Positions 16,135-24,822 are shown, counted from the first letter of the stretch. The stretch is 45,510 nt of DNA from VGDP01 sp964530335 (GCA_964530335.1 CAZGYG010000013.1:1-45510); one strand, 5' to 3'. The notes: generated from the sequence alone by a model not told the origin. A program made the numbers and translations.

Positions 16135-17361
16135 ATGCCCGACTGGGACGACATCTGGCTCGGCGCGCATCTGGCGACCATGAGGCCGGGCTCCGACGCC
16201 TACGGCGCGATCGAGGATGGCGCGCTCGGCGTCGCGGCCGGGCGCATCGCCTGGGTCGGGCCGCGGGCATCGCTGCCGGGGCGGCCCGAGGCGCTGGCCC
16301 GGCGTGTCCACGACGTGAACGGCTGGATCACGCCGGGCCTGATCGATTGCCACAGCCATCTGGTCTACGCCGGCGACCGCGCCGGCGAATTCGAGATGCG
16401 GTTGGAGGGCGCGAGCTACGAGGACATCGCGCGTGCCGGTGGCGGCATTCTCTCGACCGTGCGGGCGACGCGCGCCGCCAGCCTGGACGAGCTCGTCGCC
16501 GCCGCGGCGCCCCGGCTCGAGGCGCTGATCGCCGAGGGCGTGACCGTGGTCGAGATCAAGTCCGGCTACGGCCTCGACCTCGACACCGAGGCGCGCATGC
16601 TGGCGGCGGCGCGCCGGCTCGGCGAACATTACCCGGTTCGCGTCGTGACCACGTACCTCGGCGCCCACGCCGTGCCGCCCGAGTACGCGGGACGCGGCGG
16701 CGATTACATCGCCTGGATTGCCGACGAGGTGCTGCCCGAGATCCACCGCCGCGGGCTGGCCGACGCGGTGGACGCGTTCTGCGAGCGCATCGCCTTCGAC
16801 GCGGCCGAGGTCGAGCGGGTGTTCCAGGCCGCCGGGTCGCTCGGCCTGCCCGTCAAGTTGCACGCCGAGCAACTCTCCGACCTAGGCGGCGCGGCCCTGG
16901 CGGCACGCTACGGCGCGCTCAGCGCCGATCACCTGGAATACCTGTCCGATGACGGCGCCGCAGCCATGGCCAGGTCGGGCACGATCGCGGTGCTGCTGCC
17001 CGGGGCGTTCTATACCCTGCGGGAGAGCCGCGTGCCGCCGGTCGAGCTGCTGCGCCGGTACCGTGTGCCGATCGCCATCGCCACTGACAGCAACCCGGGG
17101 TCCTCGCCGGTCGCCTCGCTGCTGCTCATGCTCAACATGGCGTGCACCCTGTTCCGCCTGACGCCGGCGGAGGCGCTGGCCGGGGTCACGCGCGAGGCGG
17201 CGCGCGCGCTCGGGCTGGGCGCCGAGCGGGGCACGCTCGACGTGGGCAAGGCCGCCGATTTCGTCACCTGGGACATCGCCCGGCCGGCCGAGCTCGCCTA
17301 CCGCGTGGGCGGCAACCCGCGGCGCCAGGTGGTCCGCGCCGGGGCCGTCGCCGGCGCCTGA
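16135..17361 (+). CDS. hutI: Imidazolonepropionase
   Basis: A 408-residue amidohydrolase that opens 4-imidazolone-5-propionate to N-formimino-L-glutamate, the product used by HutF. Typical blocks are PGLIDCHSHLVYAGDRAGEF, VTVVEIKSGYGLDLDTE, TTYLGAHAVPPEY, PVKLHAEQLSDLGGAALAA and ATDSNPGSSPVASLLLMLNM. ATG 16135 gives the usual length and N terminus; an upstream ATG at 16126 is in another frame. It is the last hut gene of the first cluster and is followed after 46 bases by tRNA-Pro on the same strand. Confidence 0.95.
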   Translation: MPDWDDIWLGAHLATMRPGSDAYGAIEDGALGVAAGRIAWVGPRASLPGRPEALARRVHDVNGWITPGLIDCHSHLVYAGDRAGEFEMRLEGASYEDIARAGGGILSTVRATRAASLDELVAAAAPRLEALIAEGVTVVEIKSGYGLDLDTEARMLAAARRLGEHYPVRVVTTYLGAHAVPPEYAGRGGDYIAWIADEVLPEIHRRGLADAVDAFCERIAFDAAEVERVFQAAGSLGLPVKLHAEQLSDLGGAALAARYGALSADHLEYLSDDGAAAMARSGTIAVLLPGAFYTLRESRVPPVELLRRYRVPIAIATDSNPGSSPVASLLLMLNMACTLFRLTPAEALAGVTREAARALGLGAERGTLDVGKAADFVTWDIARPAELAYRVGGNPRRQVVRAGAVAGA

Positions 17362-17407
17362 GCGGTCTTGCGGCGCGCCCGAGCCCGGCGCTATAAGCTG
17401 GCGCGGC

Positions 17408-17484
17408 CGGAGTGTAGCTCAGCCTGGTAGAGCACTGCCTTCGGGAGGCAGGGGCCGGTGGTTCGAATCCACTCACTCCGACCA
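17408..17484 (+). tRNA. tRNA-Pro (anticodon CGG)
   Basis: A 77-nt cloverleaf. The acceptor stem CGGAGTG pairs with CACTCCG, followed by A and an encoded CCA. The D arm is AGCTCAGCCTGGTAGAGC. The anticodon stem CTGCC/GGCAG holds the loop TTCGGGA with anticodon CGG. The T arm contains GGTTCGAATCC. It decodes CCG. Confidence 0.97.
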
Positions 17485-17516
17485 TGTATATTCAAGCACT
17501 TAGCGGATAGCCTGCG

Positions 17517-17552
17517 GCGGTCGTAGCGATCACGGGTGATCGTTACGGCCGC
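17517..17552. repeat. Long imperfect hairpin downstream of tRNA-Pro
   Basis: The arms 17517-17533 and 17536-17552 pair over about 16 bp with two G-U pairs, around GTAGCGATCAC and GTGATCGTTAC. It begins 33 bases after the tRNA and ends 48 bases before ribBA. There is no T-run. It could be a processing or termination structure for the tRNA transcript or a leader structure for ribBA; it lacks the conserved FMN riboswitch core. Confidence 0.55.
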
Positions 17553-17599
17553 GGGCGCGGCGCACGTGTCTTCGAGCGGCTTCACCTCGCGAGGATGCC

Positions 17600-18718
17600 A
17601 TGGCCGACGAACGGCTCGACAGCGTCGAAGCCGCGATCGAAGCGATCGCGCGCGGCGACCTGGTCGTCGTCGTCGACAACGCCGAGCGCGAGAACGAGGG
17701 CGACCTCATCATGGCGGCGGCGCGGGCCACGCCCGAGGCGGTCGCGTTCATGATCCGCCACACCAGCGGCATCCTGTGCGTGCCGATGACCGGGCAAGAC
17801 GCCAACCGGCTTCGGCTCGATCCCATGGTCCAGGTCAACGACGCGCCGCTGCGCACGGCGTTCACGGTTTCGGTCGACTACCGCGAGGGCTTGACCACGG
17901 GCATCGCGGCGGAAGAGCGCTGCAACACGGTGCGCGCGCTGGCCAACGCCAACGTCGGCGCCGGCGATTTCGTCCGCCCGGGGCATGTGTTCCCGCTGGT
18001 CGCGCGTGACGGTGGGGTGCTGGTGCGTTCGGGCCACACCGAAGCCGCGGTCGACCTGGCGCACATGGCCAAACTGCCCGAAGTCGGACTGCTGGCCGAG
18101 CTGGTCAACGACGACGGCACGGTCAAGCGCCTGTCCGAGTGCCGGGCCTTCGCCCGCGAGCACGGGCTGCGCATCATCGCCGTCGCCGACATCATCGCGT
18201 ATCGCCTGCGCCGCGAGCACCTGGTCGAACGGCTGGCGTCGTTCGAGGTCGTGACTCCCGTGGGCTTGGCGCGCGGCCATCTTTATGGGACGCGGTTCGA
18301 CCCGCAGCGTCATCTCGTGCTCGTGTTCGGCGCGATCGGGACCGGGCACACGATTCCCGTGCGCATCCACCGCGAAGACGTGCTGAGCGACGCCTTCGGC
18401 CCGCGCGAGGGGCCGCACGCGAGCGTCCTCGCCCGCGCGCTGGAACGGCTGGCGAGTGGCGACGGCGGCGTGCTCGTCTACTTGCGCGAGGGTTCCGCCG
18501 GCGTGCCGGTCCAGCCGGTTCACGGCGAGGACGGGCACGAAGACGGCCGCCCCGGCCGGGCGCGCGAGGACGACTGGCGCGAGATCGGCGTCGGCGCGCA
18601 GATCCTGCGCGACCTGGGCGTGGCCTCGATCCGTTTGCTGGCGACCCATCGCCGGCGCTACGTCGGGCTCGAAGGCTTCGGCATCGCCATCGAGGGCACC
18701 GATATTCTCGATGCGTAG
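17600..18718 (+). CDS. ribB: 3,4-dihydroxy-2-butanone-4-phosphate synthase with degenerate GTP cyclohydrolase II domain
   Basis: A 372-residue riboflavin-pathway protein. Residues ~5-205 form a complete RibB domain that makes 3,4-dihydroxy-2-butanone 4-phosphate from ribulose 5-phosphate (DNAERENEGDLIMAA, FMIRHTSGILCVPM, VRSGHTEAAVDLA). Residues ~210-370 align with RibA (GTP cyclohydrolase II), ending EIGVGAQILRDLGVASIRLL and GLEGFGIAI. However, the three zinc cysteines are gone: RVHSEC becomes RIHRED, and the GSLRCDCG region reads GPREGPH. The second half is therefore very unlikely to act as a GTP cyclohydrolase, as in known alphaproteobacterial RibB-RibA hybrids. A separate ribA would be needed elsewhere. 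No FMN riboswitch is seen upstream. Confidence 0.9.
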   Translation: MADERLDSVEAAIEAIARGDLVVVVDNAERENEGDLIMAAARATPEAVAFMIRHTSGILCVPMTGQDANRLRLDPMVQVNDAPLRTAFTVSVDYREGLTTGIAAEERCNTVRALANANVGAGDFVRPGHVFPLVARDGGVLVRSGHTEAAVDLAHMAKLPEVGLLAELVNDDGTVKRLSECRAFAREHGLRIIAVADIIAYRLRREHLVERLASFEVVTPVGLARGHLYGTRFDPQRHLVLVFGAIGTGHTIPVRIHREDVLSDAFGPREGPHASVLARALERLASGDGGVLVYLREGSAGVPVQPVHGEDGHEDGRPGRAREDDWREIGVGAQILRDLGVASIRLLATHRRRYVGLEGFGIAIEGTDILDA

Positions 18719-18789
18719 GGTCGCGGGTTCGAAATTCGGCGGCCCGCCGCGGCGTGGTGCGGCATTGGCGACCCTGTTAGCCTAGCGGC

Positions 18790-19080
18790 ATGGACAGAAC
18801 CGACGCTCTCGCTGTCGCCCGTGCGCGGAACGACGAGGGTCCCCCGGCGCACTCGTGGTCGCACCATCCGGTCGCGACCTGGCTGGTCGAGCACGGCGGC
18901 GAGCCCATGGGCCTCGACGCCCTGCTCGAAGGCTTGTGTCGGCGGTTCGTCGCCGATGGCGTGCCGCTGTTGCGCGTCTTGGTCGGTGTCCGTTCGAGCC
19001 ACCCGGAAGTGGCGGCGCGTTCCGTCGTCTGGAAACGCGGCGCGCCGGGCGCGCGCGGTACGGTCGAGGACTTGGCATGA
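18790..19080 (+). CDS. Small protein resembling the N-terminal region of alphaproteobacterial cyclases
   Basis: A 96-residue protein. Residues ~25-80 (VATWLVEHGG, LLEGLCRRFVADGVPLLRVL, then SSHPEVAARSVVWKRG) recall the N-terminal sensor-like region found ahead of the catalytic domain in many alphaproteobacterial adenylate cyclases (a pattern such as WLLxEG, LLxxLxxRLxxxGxPxxR, HPxxxxRxxxW). Here it stands alone with no cyclase domain. Its stop overlaps the next start as ATGA, so the two genes are coupled. It may be a detached sensor domain or the surviving 5' part of a deleted cyclase gene. The family resemblance is from memory and not certain. Confidence 0.6.
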   Translation: MDRTDALAVARARNDEGPPAHSWSHHPVATWLVEHGGEPMGLDALLEGLCRRFVADGVPLLRVLVGVRSSHPEVAARSVVWKRGAPGARGTVEDLA

Positions 19081-19637
19081 CGCTGGGCAGGATTGCGGTA
19101 TGGCCGTTCTTCGCGATCGCGCTGATCGCGCTCGGGTTCGGCGCCACGTTCGTCATCGCCTGGTGGCCCGACGCGCCGCCGGCGAAGGAGTCGCTGCGCA
19201 AGGTCACGGGCAAGATCGCGGCCGTGGTCATCAGGGACGACGTGTCCGGGTCCTCGGCCGGCTCGCTCGCCGCTGGGTTGCAGTCGGTCTATTTCACGTT
19301 GGCCGGCCATGACGGCGAATTCCGCTACCCGGCGCTGTTTCCGCGTTACTTCGAGGTGCGCGACCGGGTGGCGGTGGAGGTCGACGTCTGGGTCGACCCG
19401 GCCGAGCAGGGGACGGGGCGGTCGTTGCTCGTGTGGCAGATCCAGGAACACAACCCCTACAACGTCATCGGCCCGGAAACCTTCGTGCCCTACGAGGACA
19501 TCGTCGAGCAGGTCACGCGGGTCGACCGCTCGATGGTGTGGGCCGGTACGTGGATTCTGGCCATCGCGCCGCCGTTCCTGGTGCTCGGCCTGCTCGCCCT
19601 GCGCTGGAACCGCGCCAAGCCCCTGCCGATGCCCTGA
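19077..19637 (+). CDS. DUF3592-like membrane protein
   Basis: A 186-residue protein with a membrane segment at each end (about residues 8-28, and the WAGTWILAIAPPFLVLGLLA region near the C terminus). The extracytoplasmic domain between them contains VYFTLAGHDGEFRYPALFPR and VAVEVDVWVDPAEQG. This two-anchor layout with a beta-rich middle resembles DUF3592 proteins, which have no known function. The ATG at 19077 overlaps the preceding stop by four bases, so its synthesis is probably coupled to the small cyclase-N-terminal-like protein. The pair may act together at the membrane, which is inference. Confidence 0.65.
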   Translation: MTLGRIAVWPFFAIALIALGFGATFVIAWWPDAPPAKESLRKVTGKIAAVVIRDDVSGSSAGSLAAGLQSVYFTLAGHDGEFRYPALFPRYFEVRDRVAVEVDVWVDPAEQGTGRSLLVWQIQEHNPYNVIGPETFVPYEDIVEQVTRVDRSMVWAGTWILAIAPPFLVLGLLALRWNRAKPLPMP

Positions 19638-19701
19638 TCGTCGCGCGCCCCGGCAAGCCGCCGAACCGGTATAGTCTGTCGCGGGCGAGGAGCAGCCGAT
19701 C

Positions 19702-21378
19702 ATGGCCACCAACGCGGCCTTCTACCACCACCCGGATGGCACGGCGACCGAACGGCCGAAGCTGATGGGCCGCCACATGGCCGGCGCCGGGTTCCTGGCG
19801 GGCTACGCGCGCCATGCCGGCGTGCCGCGGCTCTACGCCTACACCCAGAACGACGAGCACTTCGCCGACTTCGAGCGCCGGGTGATCGCGGCCAATCCGG
19901 CGGCGCCGCCGCGCGTTCACATCCCGCGCGGCGCCCTTGCCCGGGTCGCCGAGGCGGGCTGCCTGTCCGTGCCGTCGCCGGCGATCGAACCCTTCGCCTG
20001 GGCCCGCCGGCACGGCGATCAGCGCAGCTTCAGCTTGTGCGGCGTGATCCACAGCGCCCCCGGCACCGAGCCGATGGACGCGATCGGCGCCCTGGTGACG
20101 GCTCCGGTGCAAAGCTGGGACGCGGTGGTGTGCCCGTCGCAGGCGATCCGCCGCGCGATCGAGCACGTGCTCGGCACGTGGCGCGATTATCTCGGCTCGC
20201 TCGCGGGCGCGCGGCCCAGCGTCGCCGTCGAGCTCCCGGTCATTCCGCATGGCGTCGACGCGGACGCGTTTGCCGGTTCCGAGGCGGAACGGACCGCGGC
20301 GCGCGCCGCCTTGGGCATCGGCGCGGACGAGGTCGTGGTGCTGTTCGTCGGCCGCATGTCGTACCACGCCAAGGCGAATCCCTATCCGCTGTTCGTCGCG
20401 CTCGAGGACGCGGCGGCGCGCGCGGCCAAGCCGGTGCGGCTGGTCATGGCCGGCTGGTTCGCCAACGAGGCCATCGAGGCGCACTTCAGGACCGCGGCAC
20501 AGGCGCTCTGCCGGCGCGTCACCGTCACGTTCATCGATGGCCGCACCGAGGCGGGCCGCAGCCTGCCGTGGCGCGCTCCCGACGTGCAGCCGTGGCGCGC
20601 CGCCGACGTGTTCGCCTCGCTCGTCGACAATTCGCAGGAAACCTTCGGCCTGGCGCTGCTCGAGGCGATGGCATCGGGGTTGCCGGTGGTCGCCACGGAC
20701 TGGGACGGCTATCGCGATACCGTCCGCCACGGCGTCGACGGCTTCCTGGTGCCCACTGTCCAGCCGGAACCCGGTGCGGGCGCCGACTTGGCGCTGCGTT
20801 TCCATCTCGGGGTCGACAGCTATGACCGCTACATCGGCGGCGCGGCCCTGGCGGTGGCTGTCGACATCGGCGCGGCGGCGGAAGCCTTCGCGCGCCTGAT
20901 CGGCGATGGCGAATTGCGTCGGCGCATGGGCGCGGCCGGGCGGGCCCGGGCGCGCACCGATTACAGCTGGAGCGTCATCGTGCGGCGTTACCAGGAGCTA
21001 TGGAGCGCGCTCGCCGAACGACGAAGCCGCGATAGCGAACGCGCGCCACGGCCACCAGGAGCGCCCGCCATCCCCTTGCGCGACGATCCCTTCGCCGCCT
21101 TCGCCTGCTTCCCGACCCACACGCTCGGCCCATTGACCGTTCTGGCCCGGGTCGCGGAACGGGGGCTCGACTACGCCCTGGCGGCCGGGCAGATCGTCCT
21201 CTATGCGCGCGACCTGCTGCCGACTCGCGACCAGCTCATGCTGGCGCTCGCCGCGCTCGAGGCCGGCCCGCGACCCGTAGCCGAGCTCACGTCGGCCATG
21301 GGCCGCGTCGGCCGGGGCCAGGCCATGCGTGGCCTGGTCTGGCTGCTCAAGGTCGGGGTGGTGCGGCGCGTGCCGTGA
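19702..21378 (+). CDS. Glycosyltransferase family 4-like protein with extra C-terminal domain
   Basis: A 558-residue protein with a GT4/GT-B core in its first ~440 residues. The nucleotide-sugar site is recognisable in VVVLFVGRMSYHAKANPYPL, and DNSQETFGLALLEAMASGLP followed by VVATDWDGYRDTVRHGVDGF is the classical E-x7-E region. A further ~110 residues follow (from about DDPFAAFACFPTHTLGPLTV), helical and ending with ELTSAMGRVGRGQAMRGLVW, which looks like a small winged-helix-type module and is unusual in GT4 enzymes. GAGGAG lies about ten bases before ATG 19702. No polysaccharide cluster surrounds it, so the acceptor is unknown. Confidence 0.78.
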   Translation: MATNAAFYHHPDGTATERPKLMGRHMAGAGFLAGYARHAGVPRLYAYTQNDEHFADFERRVIAANPAAPPRVHIPRGALARVAEAGCLSVPSPAIEPFAWARRHGDQRSFSLCGVIHSAPGTEPMDAIGALVTAPVQSWDAVVCPSQAIRRAIEHVLGTWRDYLGSLAGARPSVAVELPVIPHGVDADAFAGSEAERTAARAALGIGADEVVVLFVGRMSYHAKANPYPLFVALEDAAARAAKPVRLVMAGWFANEAIEAHFRTAAQALCRRVTVTFIDGRTEAGRSLPWRAPDVQPWRAADVFASLVDNSQETFGLALLEAMASGLPVVATDWDGYRDTVRHGVDGFLVPTVQPEPGAGADLALRFHLGVDSYDRYIGGAALAVAVDIGAAAEAFARLIGDGELRRRMGAAGRARARTDYSWSVIVRRYQELWSALAERRSRDSERAPRPPGAPAIPLRDDPFAAFACFPTHTLGPLTVLARVAERGLDYALAAGQIVLYARDLLPTRDQLMLALAALEAGPRPVAELTSAMGRVGRGQAMRGLVWLLKVGVVRRVP

Positions 21379-21421
21379 TCGGCGGCTGCTCTATAATCGC
21401 CGCGAAGGGAACCCAGGCCCC

Positions 21422-22348
21422 ATGGAAGGTTTCGTTGCGCGCAACGACCTGATGTCCGCCGACCGGCTCAAGCACCTGTCGCGCCGGTCGGACGCGCGGG
21501 GCGTCGCGCGGCTGGCCGCCCATGCCGGCGCGCTCGGGGCCGGCGGGCTGGCGATCGCCGCCGCGCTCGGCACGCCCTGGATCGTGCCGGCGCTGGCGGT
21601 GCATGGCGTCATCGTGATCTTCCTGTTCGCGCCGCTGCACGAGACGATCCACCGCACCGCGTTCCGCGCGCGCCCGCTGAACGACGTCGTCGCGTGGCTC
21701 GCCGGCATGGTGCTGGTTCTGCCGCCCCACTACTTTCGCCTGTTCCACTTCGCTCATCATCGCTACACCCAGGACCCGGCGCTGGATCCGGAGCTCGCGG
21801 CGCCGAAGCCCGAGCGCCCGGGTCAGTTGGTGCGTTATGTCTCGGGCCTGCCCTATTGGCGCGAACGGATCGTGACGACGTTTCGCCACGCGCGAGGGCG
21901 GGTCGACGAAGGCTTCGTGCCCGCGCGCGAGCGCCGCGCCGTGACCTTCGAGGCCCGGGCTTTGCTCGCCGGTTACGCCGCGCTCGCGCTCGCGGCCTGG
22001 GCGGCGGGATCGTGGGCGCCGGTGACCTACTGGATCGTGCCGGCGCTGCTCGGGCAGCCGGCGCTGCGCCTGTTCCTGCTGGCCGAGCATACCGGCTGCC
22101 CGCTGGTGCCCGACATGCTGGCCAACACGCGCACGACCGTCAGCCACGCGCTGGTGCGGGGGCTCACCTGGAACATGCCCTACCATGCCGAGCACCACCT
22201 GTTTCCCGCCGTGCCGTTCCACGCGCTGCCCGTGGTGCACCGCGAGGTCAGGGATCGTCTGCACGTGCTCGCGCCGGGCTACGTGGCGGTTCATCGGGAG
22301 TTGTGGGCCAGGATATGGCGGACCCCGGCCGCGGCGGCGACAGGCTGA
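21422..22348 (+). CDS. Membrane fatty acid desaturase (second of two)
   Basis: A 308-residue di-iron membrane desaturase/hydroxylase. The histidine boxes are HETIHRT, HFAHHRY and HAEHHLF, with an additional His in LLAEHTGCP. Hydrophobic pairs lie before and after them. It is clearly different in sequence from the desaturase at 6 kb, so this is not a recent duplicate. HAEHHLFPAVPFHALP resembles beta-carotene-ketolase-like and fatty-acid desaturase groups; the substrate is not assignable. It follows the glycosyltransferase after 43 bases, and its 3' end overlaps the next gene by 34 bases, which suggests one transcript. Confidence 0.8.
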   Translation: MEGFVARNDLMSADRLKHLSRRSDARGVARLAAHAGALGAGGLAIAAALGTPWIVPALAVHGVIVIFLFAPLHETIHRTAFRARPLNDVVAWLAGMVLVLPPHYFRLFHFAHHRYTQDPALDPELAAPKPERPGQLVRYVSGLPYWRERIVTTFRHARGRVDEGFVPARERRAVTFEARALLAGYAALALAAWAAGSWAPVTYWIVPALLGQPALRLFLLAEHTGCPLVPDMLANTRTTVSHALVRGLTWNMPYHAEHHLFPAVPFHALPVVHREVRDRLHVLAPGYVAVHRELWARIWRTPAAAATG

Positions 22349-22992
22349 CGCCGCTCGTGGCGTCGCCCCGCCGCCCGCGGCTTGCCGCCTGGATCGCGCT
22401 GCCGCTCGCGCTCGCGCTGCCGGGCCTGGTGGCCACGCTGGCCGCGGCCGAGCCCATCGTCATCGCCGGCCTCCTGTTCAGCGACGAGGACGGCGGGTTC
22501 ACCATCGTCGACGGCTGGGGCACCGGGTCGCTCGACGACCCGATCGTCGTCGTCGAGGAGATCATCGAACCGAGGCCGGTGACGCTGATCGTGCGCGGAC
22601 TGTCGCCGGAGTGGGGCAATCGGATACCGACCAACCACCCGGCGGGCTTCGTCATGCGCAAGGTGGTGGTGAATCGCACCACCACCATCTGGAATTCCTA
22701 CGACCACGAGCTCCAGCTCGTACGCGGAACGCCGAGCGACATCTACGATGGCCTGTCGTTCGGCCAGGGCGCGGAAACTGGCCGGCCGTTCCTGTCGGAC
22801 CACTTCGGAACCGGTGCGATGCAGGACGAGCCGCGCGACTATCTCGCGTTTCGCGACGGCGAGGTCAGGCCCGGCGAGACCGTGACCTTCCAGTACGTCA
22901 TCACGTCGACCTCGGCGGTCCGCGAGTTCTACATCGTCCAGGATCCCAACCGACCGCTCGCCGCGCTGCCCGCGCGACGCCCGCGCGGCTGA
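22315..22992 (+). CDS. Predicted secreted protein of unknown function
   Basis: A 225-residue protein. A hydrophobic segment (AAWIALPLALALPGLVATLA, about residues 24-43) followed by AAAEP looks like a signal peptide with a long n-region. The mature part includes TIWNSYDHELQLVRGTPSDI, PFLSDHFGTGAMQDEPRDYL and VTFQYVITSTSAVREFYIVQ, suggesting a beta-sandwich. It has no cysteine, so a disulfide or heme-c role is excluded. The start ATG 22315 lies inside the desaturase gene; a later start is possible. The redox cyclase begins 13 bases downstream. I do not recognise a family; the tight position makes it a candidate periplasmic partner of the cyclase. Confidence 0.7.
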   Translation: MADPGRGGDRLTPLVASPRRPRLAAWIALPLALALPGLVATLAAAEPIVIAGLLFSDEDGGFTIVDGWGTGSLDDPIVVVEEIIEPRPVTLIVRGLSPEWGNRIPTNHPAGFVMRKVVVNRTTTIWNSYDHELQLVRGTPSDIYDGLSFGQGAETGRPFLSDHFGTGAMQDEPRDYLAFRDGEVRPGETVTFQYVITSTSAVREFYIVQDPNRPLAALPARRPRG

Positions 22993-23005
22993 CGGAGCGA
23001 AGCCG

Positions 23006-24822
23006 GTGCAGGGCCGCCTCCGTCTGGCTTCGGGCCTCGTCCTGTTCACCTACGTGCTCACGCACCTCCTCAACCACGCGCTCGGCGTCGTCTCGCTCGC
23101 GGCGATGGAATGGGGCCTGGGCCTCGCCGAGCTGGTCTGGCGGGGCGCGCTCGGCACGGTCGCGCTCTACGGCGCGCTCGTGACCCACATCGGCATGGTG
23201 CTGGTCAGCGTGTACCGACGCCGCGACCACGGCATGACCATGCGGGAAACCGTGCAGCTCGTGCTCGGCCTCGTGATCCCGTTCCTGCTGGTGCGGCACT
23301 TCGTCGCCACCAGAGCGGTCCACGAGGTCTACGGCATCGACGACAGCTACGCTTACGCCTTTCTCGGCACCTGGGTGTTCGCGCCCCGGGACGCCGCCCT
23401 GCTGGTCCTGCAGCTCGTCGTCGCATGGACCCACGGTTGCCTCGGCCTTCACGCCTGGCTCCGCCTCAAGCCGTTCTATCCGCGCTGGCAGCCCTATCTG
23501 TACGCCGGGGCCATCGTCGTGCCGCTGGTTGCCCTGGCCGGGTTTCTGTCCGGCGCGCGCGAGGTGGCGCGGCTCGCGGCGGACCCGGCCTGGCTCGAAG
23601 CGGCGTTCGGCGCGGCGGGCCTGCCGAACGACGCGGCCGAAGCTTTTTTCCTCCGCGCCAGCAACGGCCTCATGGCCTTGATGGCGGCGCTCGTCGTCGT
23701 CGTCGCGGTCGGGCGTGAGGTCCGGCGCCGGCTCGAACACCTCCAGGGGCTCGTCGCGCTCACCTACCCCGGCGGCCGCGAGGTGCGGGTGGCGCGCGGG
23801 ACCAGCGTGCTCGAAGCGAGCCGGCGCTTCGGCATCCCACACGCCTCGGNNNNNNNNNNNNNNNNNNNNNNNNNNNNNNNNNNNNNNNNNNNNNNNNNNN
23901 NNNNNNNNNNNNNNNNNNNNNNNNNNNNNNNNNNNNNNNNNNNNNNNNNCGCGGGACCAGCGTGCTCGAAGCGAGCCGGCGCTTCGGCATCCCACACGCC
24001 TCGGTGTGTGGCGGACGCGGCCGCTGCTCCACCTGCCGGGTTCGCGTCGGCCGTGGCGGCCGTGACCTGCCGGCGGCGAGCGCCGAGGAGCAGCACGTGC
24101 TGAACCGCATCGCGGCGCCGCCCAACGTCCGGCTCGCCTGCCAGCTCCGGCCGGCCGAGGCGGTGGAGGTGACGCCGCTGCTGCCGCCCGATGCAAGCGC
24201 CAGGCACGGCTTCGCGGGTCAGGGCCTGCGCGCCGGCGCGGAACGCGAGATCGTCGTCTTGTTCGCCGACATCCGGGGCTTCACCCGCATCGCCGAGCAC
24301 AAGTTGCCCTACGACGTGGTGTTCGTGCTGAACCGGTATTTCGCGGCCATGGGCGCCGTCGTCGACCGCGACGGCGGCCACCTCGACAAGTTCATCGGCG
24401 ACGGCGTCATGGCGCTGTTCGGCCTGACCACCGGCCCCGCCGACGGCTGCCGCCAGGCACTGCGCGCCGCGCGCGACATGATGGCGGAGATCGTGAAGCT
24501 CAATCAGGCGCTTGCCGACGATCTGGAGGCGCCGCTCAGGATCGGCGTCGGCATCCACGTCGGACCGGCGATCGTCGGCGAGATGGGGTACGCTCAGGCC
24601 ATGTCGATGACGGCGGTCGGCGATTCGGTCAACATCGCGAGCCGGTTGGAATCGATGACCAAGGACTTCGACGCCGAGCTCGTGGTCTCGGAGGACGTCG
24701 CCAGGGGCGCCGGAATCGATCTGTCGTCGTTCCCGAGCCGCGAGGTCGCCGTGCGTGGCCGTCGCGAGCCGCTGACCGTGCGCGTCGTCATGGACGCGAC
24801 GAAATTGCCGGGGCTGACGTGA
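23006..24822 (+). CDS. cyaC: Redox-type adenylate cyclase: multi-helix heme-anchor, 2Fe-2S ferredoxin and class III cyclase (interrupted by an assembly gap)
   Basis: After collapse of the second N gap this is one 553-residue protein. Residues 1-~235 are a multi-helix membrane domain with paired histidines (THLLNHALG, His20 and His24; LVTHIGMV; AWTHGCLGLHAWL), as in succinate dehydrogenase-like diheme anchors. Residues ~255-335 are a plant-type 2Fe-2S ferredoxin with Cys283, 289, 292 and 327. Residues ~360-550 are a class III cyclase with metal Asp370 in LFADIRGFT, DKFIGDGVMALFG, and AVGDSVNIASRLES for the transition-state Asn and Arg. Sinorhizobium CyaC has this architecture and responds to the quinone redox state. 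The GTG start has GGAG eight bases upstream. The stop overlaps the Sel1 gene as GTGA. Confidence 0.85.
23795..24004. other. Scaffold gap: 100 N between identical 55-mers
   Basis: Bases 23795-23849 and 23950-24004 are identical and abut the N run 23850-23949. As at 2.0 kb, this is a one-k-mer contig overlap given a default spacer. Removing 155 bases joins the codon 23849/24005-24006 (GTG) and restores the ferredoxin domain. Confidence 0.93.

Noticed and set aside
17485..17599. FMN riboswitch ahead of ribBA
   Set aside because: The region lacks the conserved FMN-aptamer core sequences and is too short for the full fold plus an expression platform.
17408..17600. tRNA-Pro 3' end as an integration site for a genomic island
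   Set aside because: No integrase, no repeat of the tRNA 3' end, and ordinary housekeeping genes follow on the right side.
18790..19080. Functional adenylate cyclase
   Set aside because: Only a sensor-like N-terminal region is present; none of the catalytic cyclase motifs follow.
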